A stretch of 64,000 nt of DNA from Tulasnella sp. 424 (lineage: Eukaryota > Basidiomycota > Agaricomycetes > Cantharellales > Tulasnellaceae): NCBI GenBank assembly GCA_019633425.1, contig WSUB01000023.1:130961-194960 (forward strand), in the 5' to 3' direction. The translations under genes and the position numbers were made by a program. The notes below the pieces were generated by a model. The model ran no database searches and had not been told where the DNA came from. It saw only the letters and a list, made by a program, of their open reading frames with translations. Positions 20,627 through 31,829 of this stretch are shown in pieces. Within the stretch, counting starts at the first letter, position 1. Every line of letters starts with the position of its first letter.

Positions 20627-21683
20627 TGCGGTAGGCGGGAAGGCCGCCGTGGAAGAGTTCGTTTTCTACGCGACCCTCAGTCCCTCCTCGGCGACCTCAT
20701 CACTTCCCCAAATCCTTCAGTGAGACCGACACGAATTCATGTAATAATTTATCGCCAAGCAATTTAGAGTCAAATCAAGATGGTACAGAGTGTTGGTACA
20801 AGCCCCGTCGGCATCCCGGTCATGCGAGTAGGACCAACCCTCGGCAAGATAAAGTTATTCTGGATCTTGATTGGTTTGAAAACCTCAGTGACGGGTTCCG
20901 GGGTGAGCGAGCGAGTGATACGAATGTTCACCTTGCTCGTAAAAATGGCATCACAGTACCCACTCCCCCTGGAGCCATTGGGGGATCAAAGGTCGCATTC
21001 CCAACAAGCATGCATAGGATATGAGTAGGAGTCTAGCTGTAACAACTTCTATTAGCCGAATTTCCCAAAAGCCCTTGGTTCGATGAGCACGCTCTTGAGG
21101 CTCAAGTTGGTAATTTAGACTCTTGTACAATTGTGAACCGAGTGAAGCTGCGCTATGCGCAAAAGAAACTCGTCAGGCTCGCCCTCTCCCCCTCTCTCCA
21201 CACTCCGCCTTTTCTACAAGTATCAAACTAGTCTTTCGTTAGGTCCAACTTAAAAGGGCAGCTGCGGGATTGGAGGGCCGGGCGTCTCCTTTCAACTTTC
21301 CAACTAAGCTGAGAATCACTGGCACTGGCGCTAAAGTCGCGCCTTTGATTCAACGGGTTTTGGCAACTTTGGGGTTTCTCAAAAACCACACCCTCCAGCT
21401 ATAAGTCACCGTCAACCACCTTAAGGGGAGTTCCTTTTATCGGCCGCGGCCTTGGGTTGATGCAACTATGCGTCGTGGTAGAGGAGACCCTTGCCACGGT
21501 TTTGCCGCGACCCTCAAGACTGCGTGGAATGAGTTTACAAAGCCTAAATTTTGATCCGATAGAAGTACATAGCATTTTAAATATACATTTGAGGTAGTTT
21601 TTAATGGGGAACATGTAGAAGTGAAGAGGTCGCATCGAGGGGAGAGGAAGGCGAGCTCTTCCACGGCTTTCCCGCTTACCGCA
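20627..21683. mobile_element. 1057-bp non-autonomous DNA transposon with terminal inverted repeats
   Basis: Left end TGCGGTAGGCGGGAAGGCC and right end (reverse complement) TGCGGTAAGCGGGAAAGCC, extending with one 3-bp gap into GTGGAAGAGYTCG, giving 32-35 bp inverted repeats. It is flanked by the direct repeat GGTACG (20621-20626 and 21684-21689), possibly GGTACGT. The equivalent spacers at about 1347 and 40590 lack it and read straight through (CCGGGTACGTCAAAATCG; TCGGCACGTCAAAATCG), so this is a clean insertion. No transposase-like ORF is seen inside (longest about 82 aa), so it must have been moved in trans. The family is not assigned; a 6-7 bp duplication is less common than the 8 bp of hAT elements. 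Confidence 0.88.
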
Positions 21684-21981
21684 GGTACGTCAAAATCGCC
21701 CGACTTACTGGCTCTCTTGCGTCTCCATACTGGCAGCCGAGCACTAACCCGCCAGACACGATGAGTCAATAGTGTGCTGCCCAACGACCTTCTCGTCCAA
21801 TAAGGTCGTTGTGCGTTCGTATTTACGAACAGGGGAATTGTCCGGGCTTCACCACGAGGCATCTTACCATCCCCCGGGCGTCGGATGTCGAAGCGGACGG
21901 CAGCACGCCCCAAAAGTTGGTAAAATACACTTAGCAAGTGGATTAGAAAGATTTTCTATATATTTCTTTCACCTACCTGAC
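21684..21981. other. Spacer O4/5S-2, right half
   Basis: Resumes the spacer repeat after the transposon (GTCAAAATCGCCCGACTTA) to the 5S gene. No gene. Confidence 0.6.
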
Positions 21982-22099
21982 ATCTTCGGCCATAGGACAG
22001 TGAAAATACCGCATCCCGTCCGATCTGCGCAGTCAAGCACTGTACCGCTCAGTTAGTACCATGGTGGGGGACCACATGGGAATCCTGGGTGCTGAAGTT
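21982..22099 (+). rRNA. 5S ribosomal RNA, copy 2
   Basis: Identical over 118 nt to copies 1 and 3, with the same helix I pairing (CTTCGGC/GCTGAAG). The terminal T run is four T (GTTTTAC), one shorter than in the other two. Flanks are diverged relative to copies 1 and 3 although the gene is not, which suggests purifying selection or gene conversion. Confidence 0.95.
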
Positions 22100-22675
22100 T
22101 TACTTCTCGCTTTTTTGGTGGTTTCGAAAGTATAGAGCTCTTCTTCGAACAGTGCAGGCAGCGGTGATGTCTCATAAATCGAATTTGAGTAGTGGTTTGT
22201 AGAATCTCGATCTGAGCGGGCGGTCGCGACCGGTCTCAGCCACAGTGACGTCCGGATCCTTGGCCCTGCCCAAGTTGAAATACTTTAAAGAATCAATTTG
22301 TATCTCCCTTGCTATCTATAATGCTCCACCCCGTGCGTCTGACTATTACAAACACTCGAAGATACACGATCGAGCGCGGCAACTAAGTATACTTGGTCAC
22401 TTTCACGAACAAAACGATATCATCACCTAGCCCAGCTGACTAGATTCGGGAGAAACACTCCTACTAGAAGTAAGACAGGTAAAGCCCAATATCATGGTCG
22501 ATAGGCTTCTAACCACTATATGACCCAAGCCCTAACTCAGCATAGGCTTGGCATATCGGGTACAACTAAGCCTGGCACCCATATTTTAAAGCCACATCCA
22601 CATCACTCCGAATCCCTAGACCCTGACCTCAATAAGCTCCAAATCGTTCGCGAGAACAAATACAATAATCTAACG
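22100..22675. other. Spacer between 5S gene 2 and F2
   Basis: A diverged version of 1752-2341. No gene is supported. Confidence 0.55.
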
Positions 22676-23372
22676 ATGTGTAATATAGATGTCGATGCAG
22701 CGACCACGTCTGCAGACGGCCTGAACTTGACGGTGATTAATGATCTCCACTTCTTTCCTTACTAACCAAACGCACAGATTAATGAACACTGGCTCGCAGA
22801 AAGATATCCTCCGAACCCTATCGTGGCTCCGCATCCAACCCGATGCCGTCCGAAATCGACGACAAACGGCAAGCGTGGGGAGGCCGCCAAGCAGACGTCA
22901 CTCCCGCAATCTTGAATCAGATGATGGTCAGCCAGGCGACCCGAGTTGCCGTGAAGAAACTTCGATATTGTGACAACACTGGTGATGAAAATTTCTCAAA
23001 GGTATGAGGTCCTCAGCTCCGAGCCTCTTCATTCGGACGTTGAACTCATCCTCTCCCCCCAGGCCCTTCGGTCATGAAGTTGACATTTTGGCAAGGCCAT
23101 CCCACCCCAACGTTTTTAAGTTGCTTGGCTTCTTAGAGGATCGGGAAAAATGGGAAGCGCGTTTGGTCTTTGCTTGGGAGGAGAATGGTAATGTCCAACA
23201 GTTCTTCGGGAAGCGGAAATGTGACGCACTTGAACGCATATCACTAGTAAGAAGAGCCCCATATCACCGTACACATGTCGCGAAACACTTCTTACAACCT
23301 TGTTCTAGATCCAAGACGTTATGGCGGGACTAGAATATCTTCATACTCAAAACACACCCATCCCGCCATGAG
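22676..23372 (+). pseudogene. F2: truncated kinase N-lobe fragment
   Basis: Starts ATGTGTAATATAGATGTC. Exon 2 carries an extra base after DAV (CCGAAATCGACG), so the lysine region VAVKKL is out of frame with the start. The FGHEVDILARPSHPN exon does not join in frame to the preceding one because a base is missing after the acceptor. The hinge LVFAWEENGNVQQF is readable. Homology ends just after GLEYLHTQN, before the catalytic loop. It is the most diverged of the three F copies. Confidence 0.8.
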
Positions 23373-23822
23373 CGGGTTCGTTGTTATCAGCCTACCTTCC
23401 AATGATTTCCGAATTCAAGTCAGCACAAATAACGCCGGGATAATCATCTTAATGTTCCAAAGTATCAGTTCAAAGTATCAGCTGTGGCACAATATATATG
23501 AAAAAGCTGTAGGCTAACGAGGGCATCCGCCGCCCTCATTGACAAATTTGCCTGTACCCGACACAAGGCAAGTGTGAAAGTTTTCTGTTCGGAAACGTGT
23601 CATCAATCCGCAAGACGCGAAAGAAAAAAAGGCTTAATTTCCGTGGGGGTGGCACCTAATCTGAAAATAGACGCCAAGATTTTCTGCTTGGAGGGGTCAC
23701 CTGTACCAGGTAGGATCCTTTTCAAACCACATCCACACCACTTCGATCTCTAGACCCTCGACTCCAGCTCAGAATCCTTCGCAAAAACCAATAAATAGTA
23801 GTTTCATCCGGATATTCCAACA
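23373..23822. other. Promoter/leader region of K4
   Basis: Same module as before K1 and K6 (CAGCTGTGGCACAATATATA, GACACAAGGCAAGTGTGAAA, leader CACTTCGATCTCTAGACC). Non-coding. Confidence 0.55.
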
Positions 23823-26184
23823 ATGAGTAGTATGGATGTCAACGTAGCGCCCACACATACCGACCCGAAGCAGCACAAGATGGCAGTAGTTAGTGATCAC
23901 CGCTTCTTTCCTTGCCAAAAGACCGCAGATAACTAACACCGACTCGCAGAAACATATCCTTCAAACCCGATCGTGGCTCCGTATTCACCCCGAAACCATC
24001 GAACTCGACAACGAACGGCAGATGGGGGGAGGCCAGGCAGACGTTACTCCCGGGGTCCTAAAGAGGATGCCCGGGCAGACCATCCGAGTCGCTGTGAAGA
24101 AGCTGCGATATGGCGACAATACTGATAATGAAAAGTTTTCAAAGGTATGACGTCCTTGGATTTTGTGAGCCCCAGGCTTTTTCAGATTTCGTACTCATCC
24201 TTCCCCCGAGTCCTTCGTTTATGAAGTAGACATTTTAGCTGAGCTGTCCCACCCCAACATCGTTACATTGCTCGGCTTTATAGAGGATCTTGAGAATGGT
24301 GAAGCGTGTATGATCTTTGCTTGGGAGGAGAACGGCAATGTCCAACAGTTCCTCGCCAAGAGGAAAAGTGACGTCCCCGAACGCGTATCACTAGTACGGA
24401 GTGCTCAAACACCATACACGTGTAGAACACACTCTTAGTTACTTTATTTTAGGTTAAGGACGTGACGGCAGGATTGGAGTACCTTCATAGTCGACAACCT
24501 CCCATTTGTCATGGCGATCTCAAGTCGGTGCGTGACCACATATCAATTTGTTTAAGGACCATATGCTGATTCAGACCTCGCCTTAGCTTAATATACTGGT
24601 CAATTCTTCCTGCCACGCAGCTATTACGGATTTTGGCTCTGCGCGTGTTCTTCAAAGACGGTCACAGAGCAAGGCTGACAGCAAAAAAGTTAAACACAAC
24701 GCCACCGTTCCATCCCGCCAGGGGCTCCCAACCTCATCTCGAATCAATATCTCTGTCACTGGGAATCAGTTGACACTAACCGGTCCATCCTGGTCGTTTC
24801 GCTGGGCCGCTCCAGAAGTTATACTGGGAGAGGATCCGGATCTGCGCAGCGATATTTGGGCTCTTGGATGGGTCATCTGGGAGGTAGGAGAACGAAGCCG
24901 TAGTCATGCGAGGGGACTCGCCCAACTCACCGATTTACACCATTGACTACGTATTAGATTGTAACGGGCAAATTGCCTTTTCACGAGCTCAACAGCGATA
25001 CCGCGATCACACTCGCCGTCATTGAGCCGACGAGTCCCTCGCCGGTTGGGGGGGATGCACAGATGTCGCAAGTCGTTGCTCTTTGCACTCTGGTAATGGA
25101 TTGCTTGGCACATAATCCCACGTCAAGACCAACCGCAACCAAGTGCTGCGCATCGGTTAAATGGACGGTACGCGTTCCACGCATTTTTGATCGCAATGTA
25201 CTGAAACTGGCCTTTCAGCCCTCGGTCGTACCGACATGCGAAATACGGTCCAACCTGAAAGCCCGGTCTGCGGTCCTCTTACTCACCTCGGGCTACATAC
25301 ATTATTCCCAAGACGACTATGAAACCGCCACTGCATTGTTCAACGAGGCCCTCGCCAATTCCAACTCCGGAAACGACGCATCATCGGCTGCGGAGAGCCA
25401 AAATTGCCTGGGCGTGGTCTACCTTGCTCAGAATAGGCACGACGAAGCGAAAAGGTCGTTTTCAGAAGCGCAGGTTGTTCACGCTAGCCTCGGGAATGAC
25501 CAAGGTCTCATACGTTCGCTGGATGGGCTGGGTAGTGCGCACTATGCTCAATACCGGTACGACGAAGCGGAGAAGTTCTTCCTTGAAGCGGAGAAGATTT
25601 GTGTCCGCAGGGACGACGACGTGGGACGAGCACAGGTGCTGAATGGGATAGGTGCCGTCCGCCTGGCCCAACACCGATACGACGATGCCAGGATATACTA
25701 CGTTCAGGCATTGGGCATCTTCAGCCGCCTCGGTAACCATCTAGGCCAAGCAAACTCGCTGAGTGGGCTGGGTCGCGTCGACTATGCGCATTGTCGATAT
25801 GAAGGAGCGATGGGATCATTCGTCAAAGCAGAAAGCATTTACAGGCGGATTGGCAATGCTGCGGGACGTGCGGACACGTTGAACTGGGTCGTTGCTCTCC
25901 TCCTTAAGCAGTGCAGATACTCTGAGGCCAGGAAGTGCTACTTTCAGGCGCTGGATATCCACAACCGCATCGATAAACATTTAGGCCAAGCAAAGTCGCC
26001 TGCTGGACTGGGTAGCGAGGATCACGCTCAGTGTCGATATATAGGAACGATGGAATCATTCATTACAGCACAAGGCATTGACGGGAATGCTGTGGAACGC
26101 GCGGACACGTTGGATCTCCACGGGCTGTCTTTTTTTTTTTCCCGGCCGCCGAAGGTGTGGGAGAATTCAGGAAGTTCTAGATAG
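23823..26184 (+). CDS. K4: TKL-type protein kinase with C-terminal TPRs (truncated)
   Basis: Starts MSSMDVNVAPTH; the seven-exon pattern gives about 660 aa. It has VAVKKLRYGDNTD, SFVYEVDILAELSHPN, HGDLKSLNILV, DFGSARVLQRRSQ, WAAPE and DIWALGWVIWE. The intron after WVIWE uses the donor GTAGGA instead of GTAAGG. The exon before SFVYE uses the acceptor CCCGAG. TPRs run from 25219 to about 26120. The third TPR (GLGSAHYAQYRYDEAEK) and the sixth (LNWVVALLLKQC) differ from the other K genes. The frame ends in LSFFFSRPPK at the poly(T) junction. O5 is convergent downstream. Confidence 0.8.
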
Positions 26185-26394
26185 ATACAACTTGTTCCGC
26201 TCGGAGCTCGGTTCAGCTTAACTCCGTCTGACTAACTCAAGGAAGTTCCGCAGGATTGCTCGACACAATTAGATCAGAAGAGTTTTATTAGATTGACTAT
26301 ATACACATCGATGCCGGTGTTCATCTCCGGGGAAGCAGGGCCAAATCCCCCAGAACTTGGGGTTTGGTCACGTGGGCAACCTCCTCCTCTAAGT
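26125..26394 (-). mobile_element. Insert with poly(T) junction (in K4)
   Basis: TCTTTTTTTTTTTCCCGGCC follows the TPR frame; the AGCGCC motif is altered. GATTGACTATATACACATCG and GGGGAAGCAGGGCCAAATCC are shared with the K2 insert, so the same family is probable. Confidence 0.35.
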
Positions 26395-26860
26395 ATCATT
26401 TCTTGAAGCAGATGGGCATTTATGCTCAGATCGGCAACATGGCAGGACACGCAAACGCCTTAAACGGGATTGCCGCTGTCCGCCAGGAGGGGAGATACTA
26501 CTCCGAGGCCAGGTTTCAGTATTCCTAGCGCCGGAGCTCCATCCCGGCCTTGGAACCAGGAAATGAGCTGGGTCAGGCGAGCTCGCTAAGTGGACTTTGT
26601 GAAATAACCCTTTTCAATGACAAGACTTACGAGAGACAAGGATAATCTTCCAAGCAACGGTTGAATGAAGCTGTTAATATTTTCTGGGTCACAACGGATC
26701 TCCAACTCGACGACGTATAACACCTAGGTGCCTTGGGAGAGAATATACGCAGAATGGGGCTTATAATCAGAACGCCACACACAAAAAAAAAACAAGAATT
26801 ACAAAACAGAGGTACAAAGAAACCCGGCGAATCAGAATATGGGTTCGAGACCTGATAGAG
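26395..26860 (+). pseudogene. T4: decayed TPR end and 3' UTR of K4
   Basis: TTGAAGCAGATGGGCATTTA, CTCAGATCGGCAACATGGC and GACACGCAAACGCCTTAAAC align with the distal TPRs, then the UTR block (TACGCAGAATGGGGCTTATA). No open frame remains. Confidence 0.6.
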
Positions 26861-27109
26861 ATCAGATCGAAGGGTACGGGTGCGTAAGGGGTCGTTAAAG
26901 CGCTGCGTGCGATGAAGCTCATGGGGGGAGGAATGAGGGATTGGGAACGTTTGGTAGTGACCCTAAAGTATATCGTGCTATTCGAATGGAGGGTGTCGAT
27001 GCGAGAAATGAGTCTGGGAGAGTATTCGAGGCGGCTGGACGCAAGGTAATCTTATTGGTTTTCCCGTTGGAGACTGAGAAACCCGCGACTTCTCAAATCC
27101 TAACTCTCA

Positions 27110-28800
27110 GAAACCCCTCACATCCATCCGCTCAGTCCCATTCACCATCCACTCCGCTCTGCCCTTACTCGCACTGCTTTCCTTCTCAGCATCGCTCTCG
27201 CCACCAGCACCACCAGCACTTCCTCCATAGCTTTACTTCTCTCCGACCAACAAGATAACCCGATTCAACTTTAGAGGCGGCAGCACCGTACCAGCTTTCG
27301 CTTCCGCCTTTCTCTGTCTTTCCGTCATCTTGGCAGGTGTGATAGTGGATGTTGAGTGGGTCTTTTACTTTGATTGATGTCGTGTAGATAGAGATGGGGC
27401 GGAGATTGGGGCGGAGTGGGAGGTTGAGGTCGAATCTGGTGCACTTGCTCCATCGTTTTCATCGTCATGGTGGTCCTCTTCGTAGTCCTCTTCTTCTTCT
27501 TCATCGTCCTCCGTCGACTGCGACGCGGTGAGACGCGGTGGTAAGAGGGTAGCCAATAGCTCCTCTGCACGTTCATCATCGCCCTCTCCCTCTTCCCCCT
27601 CTTCCTCCTCTGCATCTCCCCCTCCTCTCCTCAAATCGACTTGACTCCTCATCACATCCCTAACCATCCCTTTGGACCTCTTCAACTCAACCCCCGCCAC
27701 ACTCCGACCCGAAACCTTCCCGTCCTTCATCCTCCTCCGATTCATCAATCGACATCCTCGGACTTCTCCTGGTGGCGCGCAACCGAGCGATAGCGGAAGC
27801 GGATTTGGCGTCGTGAAGCATGGATGACGAAGGTGCACTGCTGCTTTGCGTGCTGGTAGTGGGAGCGGGGCGGGACAAGCGCGCGTCGTCAGTCATGACG
27901 TTCTTCTTCGTTGAAGTTTTTAGGCGAGTTGATTGGCGGGTCATTGTCGAGGGCCAGGATGACAGGGATAATGACGGCTTCGCGAGTTACGCTGAGGGTA
28001 CTGTTGGGAGGGTGGCGGTTCGTTCAGGATCATTTCGTCCAGTGGTGGTTTCTCACCACGACGTTGGGAGCGCCTATCAAGTTGCGTATGCTGGAGTAAT
28101 GTTCCCAATCGTGATACGCGACGTAAACGGTGGGCAAAGTCTTCGTCCGGTCCTGTGCGGTACCCGACGACGCGGAAGCGGCTCCAGGTGCACGTTCTCC
28201 ATTCGATGGAGTTGACGAGCCCTGGTTGAATGACTTTAACGCTCCTCTTTATCAAGTGGGCGAAAGCGTTCAACTTGAGATGACCGCTGGACATTCCTGA
28301 TATTCTTTTCCTCGGTTCGTCTAGGGCGTGTTTCAAGCGAAGGACCGGCGCCTTTAATGGGGGAACGCGAGGTTGAAAAAACGAAAGCTTCTTGACGAAG
28401 GAAGGAACAAGAACTGACCATTGAGCCTCACTTCTTCGATATATGATCTCCAAGGCTTGCCCTCCACGAAGCCTCGGTGGTGTTCCTGATGAACTTCCAC
28501 CCAATCGCAGATGTCTCTTCGGAGAATAAGATGGTCCTTGGAGTTGTTGTAGAGCTGATCGCACAATGCACAAACGAGGCAGTTGCCATTGCCTGGTTGG
28601 ATGGATATAAAGATATATGTGGGTTAGGGTCGTGTGACGGCCGTACTAATGTCAGTCGAAATCGCAATCGCATGTCGCGTCCAGAGTTCGATTTCGACAA
28701 GGAGCCCTGTCATCGGAGTTAGCAGCGCATGGACCGAGTGATCGCAGAGCGCTGCATTCTTGGGTGTTGGGTGTTTTGGTCTGGGTTCGACAACCAAGCA
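27110..28800 (-). pseudogene. O5: decayed OTU cysteine protease copy
   Basis: The best preserved exon 3 after O10: DGNCLVCALCDQLYNNSKD, HLILRRDICDWVEVHQEHH and RGFVEGKPWRSYIEEVRLNG are in one frame, with a GTCAGT donor. In exon 4, GHLKLNAFAHLIKRSVKVIQ, PGLVNSIEWRT is followed by a deletion that shifts the frame. The catalytic-His segment is readable only in another frame. Exon 2 at about 28710-28790 is degenerate. The acidic tail is present to about 27330. It faces away from the TPR scrap and RPA49 instead of a K gene. Confidence 0.78.
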
Positions 28801-29019
28801 AGTGGTGGGGGGGGGGGGGGACGAGGGAAATTGGCTGTGGCGCGGAGTGGACCTGACGTCACGAGGTGGAACAAGTATCTCGCCCTCTCTCGGGGCTGGC
28901 CTTCCGAAGCCCCGGAGCACTCGGGGCACTTATTATCAGGTTGGAGGGGAACTTTGGATTATTGGTCGCGGGCAACTCGACTTTTCATCGACGGATTCGA
29001 ATTCGCCCATTTGCACCAT

Positions 29020-29172
29020 TAAGAGCGATGGGATCATTTGTCAAAGCGAAAAGTATTTACAGGCGAATCGGCAGTGCTGTGGGACGTGCGGGCACGTTGA
29101 ATGGGGTCGCTGCTGTCCTCCTTAAGCTGCAGATACTCGGAGACCAAGGACTTCCTCTTTTAAATTTTTTTA
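29020..29172 (+). pseudogene. Isolated TPR scrap with poly(T)/AGCGCC junction
   Basis: GAGCGATGGGATCATTTGTC, GTATTTACAGGCGAATCGGC and GTTGAATGGGGTCGCTGCTG encode one 40-aa TPR close to those of K3-K5. It is followed by TTTTAAATTTTTTTTAAGCGCCGG, the junction seen at the end of K1-K3 and K6. No kinase part is present. It abuts the RPA49 promoter, so it marks a breakpoint of the array. Confidence 0.65.
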
Positions 29173-29223
29173 AGCGCCGGTGGTTTGTTTGGGCCTTCCA
29201 GTTCAAGTTCTAACAACCCTGCC

Positions 29224-30824
29224 ATGAGCAACCTCGACTCAAAACAACCCCGAAAGGGGAATCCCAAGGTATCCATGGCTAAATCAAGAGCAACTGTCCG
29301 AGAGAATACAAAATCAATTGCGGTTCGTTTGCTGAACGAGCCCGAATGCCCAGGACCTCTTCTCGGTGAAGCGAGCTCCGGTTACCGCGCATGACACCCA
29401 GACTCAATCACTGCGTATACTCCAGCTAGTACATCTTGCACAGATGTGCTCGAAGGCTCGGATTTCTTGCTCTATGCTCAAGAAGCAGTCCTCCAGAAGG
29501 GATGGCCAGTGACGAAAATGCCGCACTTCCTTCGGGGCTCGACCAACGCCGTCGAGTATCTAAGCCGGGAAAACGATGTTAAGGCAGACTCTGGTCACGC
29601 CTCCCAGTACGTCAAACGTTGTTCCATGCCACATACTTTAGTTTTTATGATATGCTTGATACAGGTTCGTTGTGGGGGTCTACGACCGAAACATCAACGC
29701 TGTGACCCTGTATCACACGGCAGCACATACAATCGACCGTTCTGCAATAGGGCCGAATGGGTTAAACGCCGCCACCTCTGCCAATTCAGTCGGTCTTGGC
29801 TATCACGCGACTCGCGCAGCTCTTGGACAGGCTTTCGGGAACGCCAAAGCGAAACGGGGCATCGAAGATGTCGCAAAAAGGACGATTGATCCGAGAGCAG
29901 TCTCGTTGACCATCACCGCTGTGCAAGAAAGCATTGATAATACGACAGGTATCTTGCCAGACGATGGTTCGGACTTGAACCCCAAATTCTTGTAAATCCA
30001 GCTCACCCCTCCTCCCTGCAGAACTCCCTCTCAATACACGAAGTCCTCCACTCATTCCTCCCGTAAACCACTCTGCTGCGACCGTCGATGAGGTCTATCC
30101 TCTACAAAACATTGTTTCTACCGCGGAGCTGTCATCTCTTGACGTTGACGATTTACTGAGTGCTCCTCTTGAAAGCCGAACTGCTTCCCTTCCCGTTCGA
30201 AGCCGCTGGGTAACCTACATGATCTCCAGGATAGGACCCAACCCTCCAACCCAAGACTTGTAAGTCGCAGACATAATCCCCTTGAGACGTCGTCACTTTA
30301 CATTATTCATCTAGACAGATCCTGGTTTATGTCGCGTGCCTTATTGGTCTCTTTCGTCAGACGGCTCGAGATACAGAACGCCGTTGGATTGAAGAACATA
30401 ATCCTACTATACCCAGCATCGTTCTCGATGGGTTCTACGACCGCTTCACCGAATCGAACCGTAGCAGTCAAGAGTAAGCCAAACACTTTCGATATCCCGG
30501 GGCTGTGACTAATAGTGCGGTCGAAGAACCATCATGACATCCAGTCATCAAGTAAAGCTCATATCATACATCCTAGTCCTCTGTCTTCGTATGGAACATT
30601 GGACCATGGAGATGCACCGCATTAGAGAGGATCTGGGTCTTGATGAGGCAAAGTAAATCCTTCTTGAGAGTATGCCCTTGGATACACTCTGACCAAGACA
30701 TCCCGAACCTAGGATTAAATCCCACTTCGAGGCGATCGGTTCGTATGAAGCAGAAAATCCCCGAGCGCTAGCTAATCTATTGTCGTTCAGGTTGCAGGAT
30801 TCTACGCAAACCCTCGGGCCATAA
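29224..30824 (+). CDS. RPA49: RNA polymerase I subunit RPA49
   Basis: Seven exons join in frame to 407 aa: 29224-29365, 29426-29606, 29665-29948, 30022-30259, 30315-30473, 30545-30652 and 30713-30824. All introns are 54-73 nt with GT..AG ends. The N-terminal part (GPLLASTSCTDVLEGSDF, then FVVGVYDRNINAVTLYHTA) matches the RPA49 dimerisation domain that pairs with RPA34. RAALGQAFGNAKAKRGIEDV is the family hallmark. DEVYPLQNIVSTAEL and the C-terminal tandem winged-helix-like part (VKLISYILVLCLRMEHW, IREDLGLDEAKIKSHFEAIG) follow. The length equals that of yeast RPA49 (about 415 aa). The subunit stimulates Pol I elongation on rDNA in the nucleolus. It is the only non-array protein gene recognised here and appears intact. 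The first ATG in a good reading frame was taken as the start. Confidence 0.9.
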
Positions 30825-31829
30825 TGATCCTATTGGGAATCATCATGGAGTTGAGCATGCAGAGAACCTGAAGGTCGCAACTCTAGACTGCCCCCCCACG
30901 TTTCCTACGCCCAAAACGCGAAAACGGCGTAAATGAACTCGACGGTCGCTCGCTACAATCATAATGTAGTGATAATGTTGATATGTCAGCGCCGCACCTG
31001 TCTCAAAATGGAGTTTTGTGGTTTTACCCTTTGCCGGGCCATTACTAGCCCAGAGCAACGCAGACTCGAAACTCTCGGATCTGTCTATACGTAGCCTCAA
31101 TAAACACTGAGGCAGCTGCGTCGTGCGTGAAGCATTTCGGTTTGATAGGCGATGTATTGGACGAGTGCAAGTGAGCTCATGAGCTAGTCTCATGCCGTGC
31201 TCCGCGACTGTCCAGCGCTGGCTTTGCTTGCCAGCTGGACTTCGCAGGCATACCAAGTCGAACACCTCCTTCTGCCAAGATTACCTTTACTTGGATATCA
31301 AACGGATGGACAAAAATCTTCTTGTAATGACGGTAGAATTCAAGATAGACAATTGCAATGGAGACTTTATAGGACACAGAGAACGATTAAGGTAAAGGGT
31401 GGAGAAAGCCAGGCGATTATCACACGATACTACGGGAAGCAGAATATGGGCAAGGGTTGGGATAGTTTAAATGGACCTCTTATAGAACTCTGCAATAGGG
31501 CAAGACTCCCCGCTAATAACGCAGGCAATTGATACCTGATACCAAGGTGAACTATGGTAAAATCGACTTAAAGTAAACAAAGCCGCACAAAAGCCATAAA
31601 ATCTCCGGACTCGGTCAGCTTTCTACTGCGGAATTCTTGGACTTTAACAAAGTGAAGTGATATTTGGTACGGGGACTCGCCGCCGCTCGAGCGAGTTCTT
31701 TCACGACCAAAGTGACGGAGAACGTGTGACTTATATAAATATCTTGCGATCGCTCCCCGCTCTCTGCAACTTGACCTGTCGCCAGTGTAATTCTCAGACC
31801 TTCGGCTTTGCCGCCCAACTTCAAGTTCA
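30825..31829. other. Spacer RPA49/O6, nothing recognised
   Basis: Not part of the array. Two opposite-strand frames of 140 aa (31265-30843) and 111 aa (31197-31532) have no recognisable motif and look like chance. The right part up to about 31800 replaces the expected OTU 3' end, so O6 is cut here. Confidence 0.5.

Noticed and set aside
30843..31265. 140-aa minus frame next to RPA49
   Set aside because: No recognisable domain or splice pattern; composition and position fit chance.
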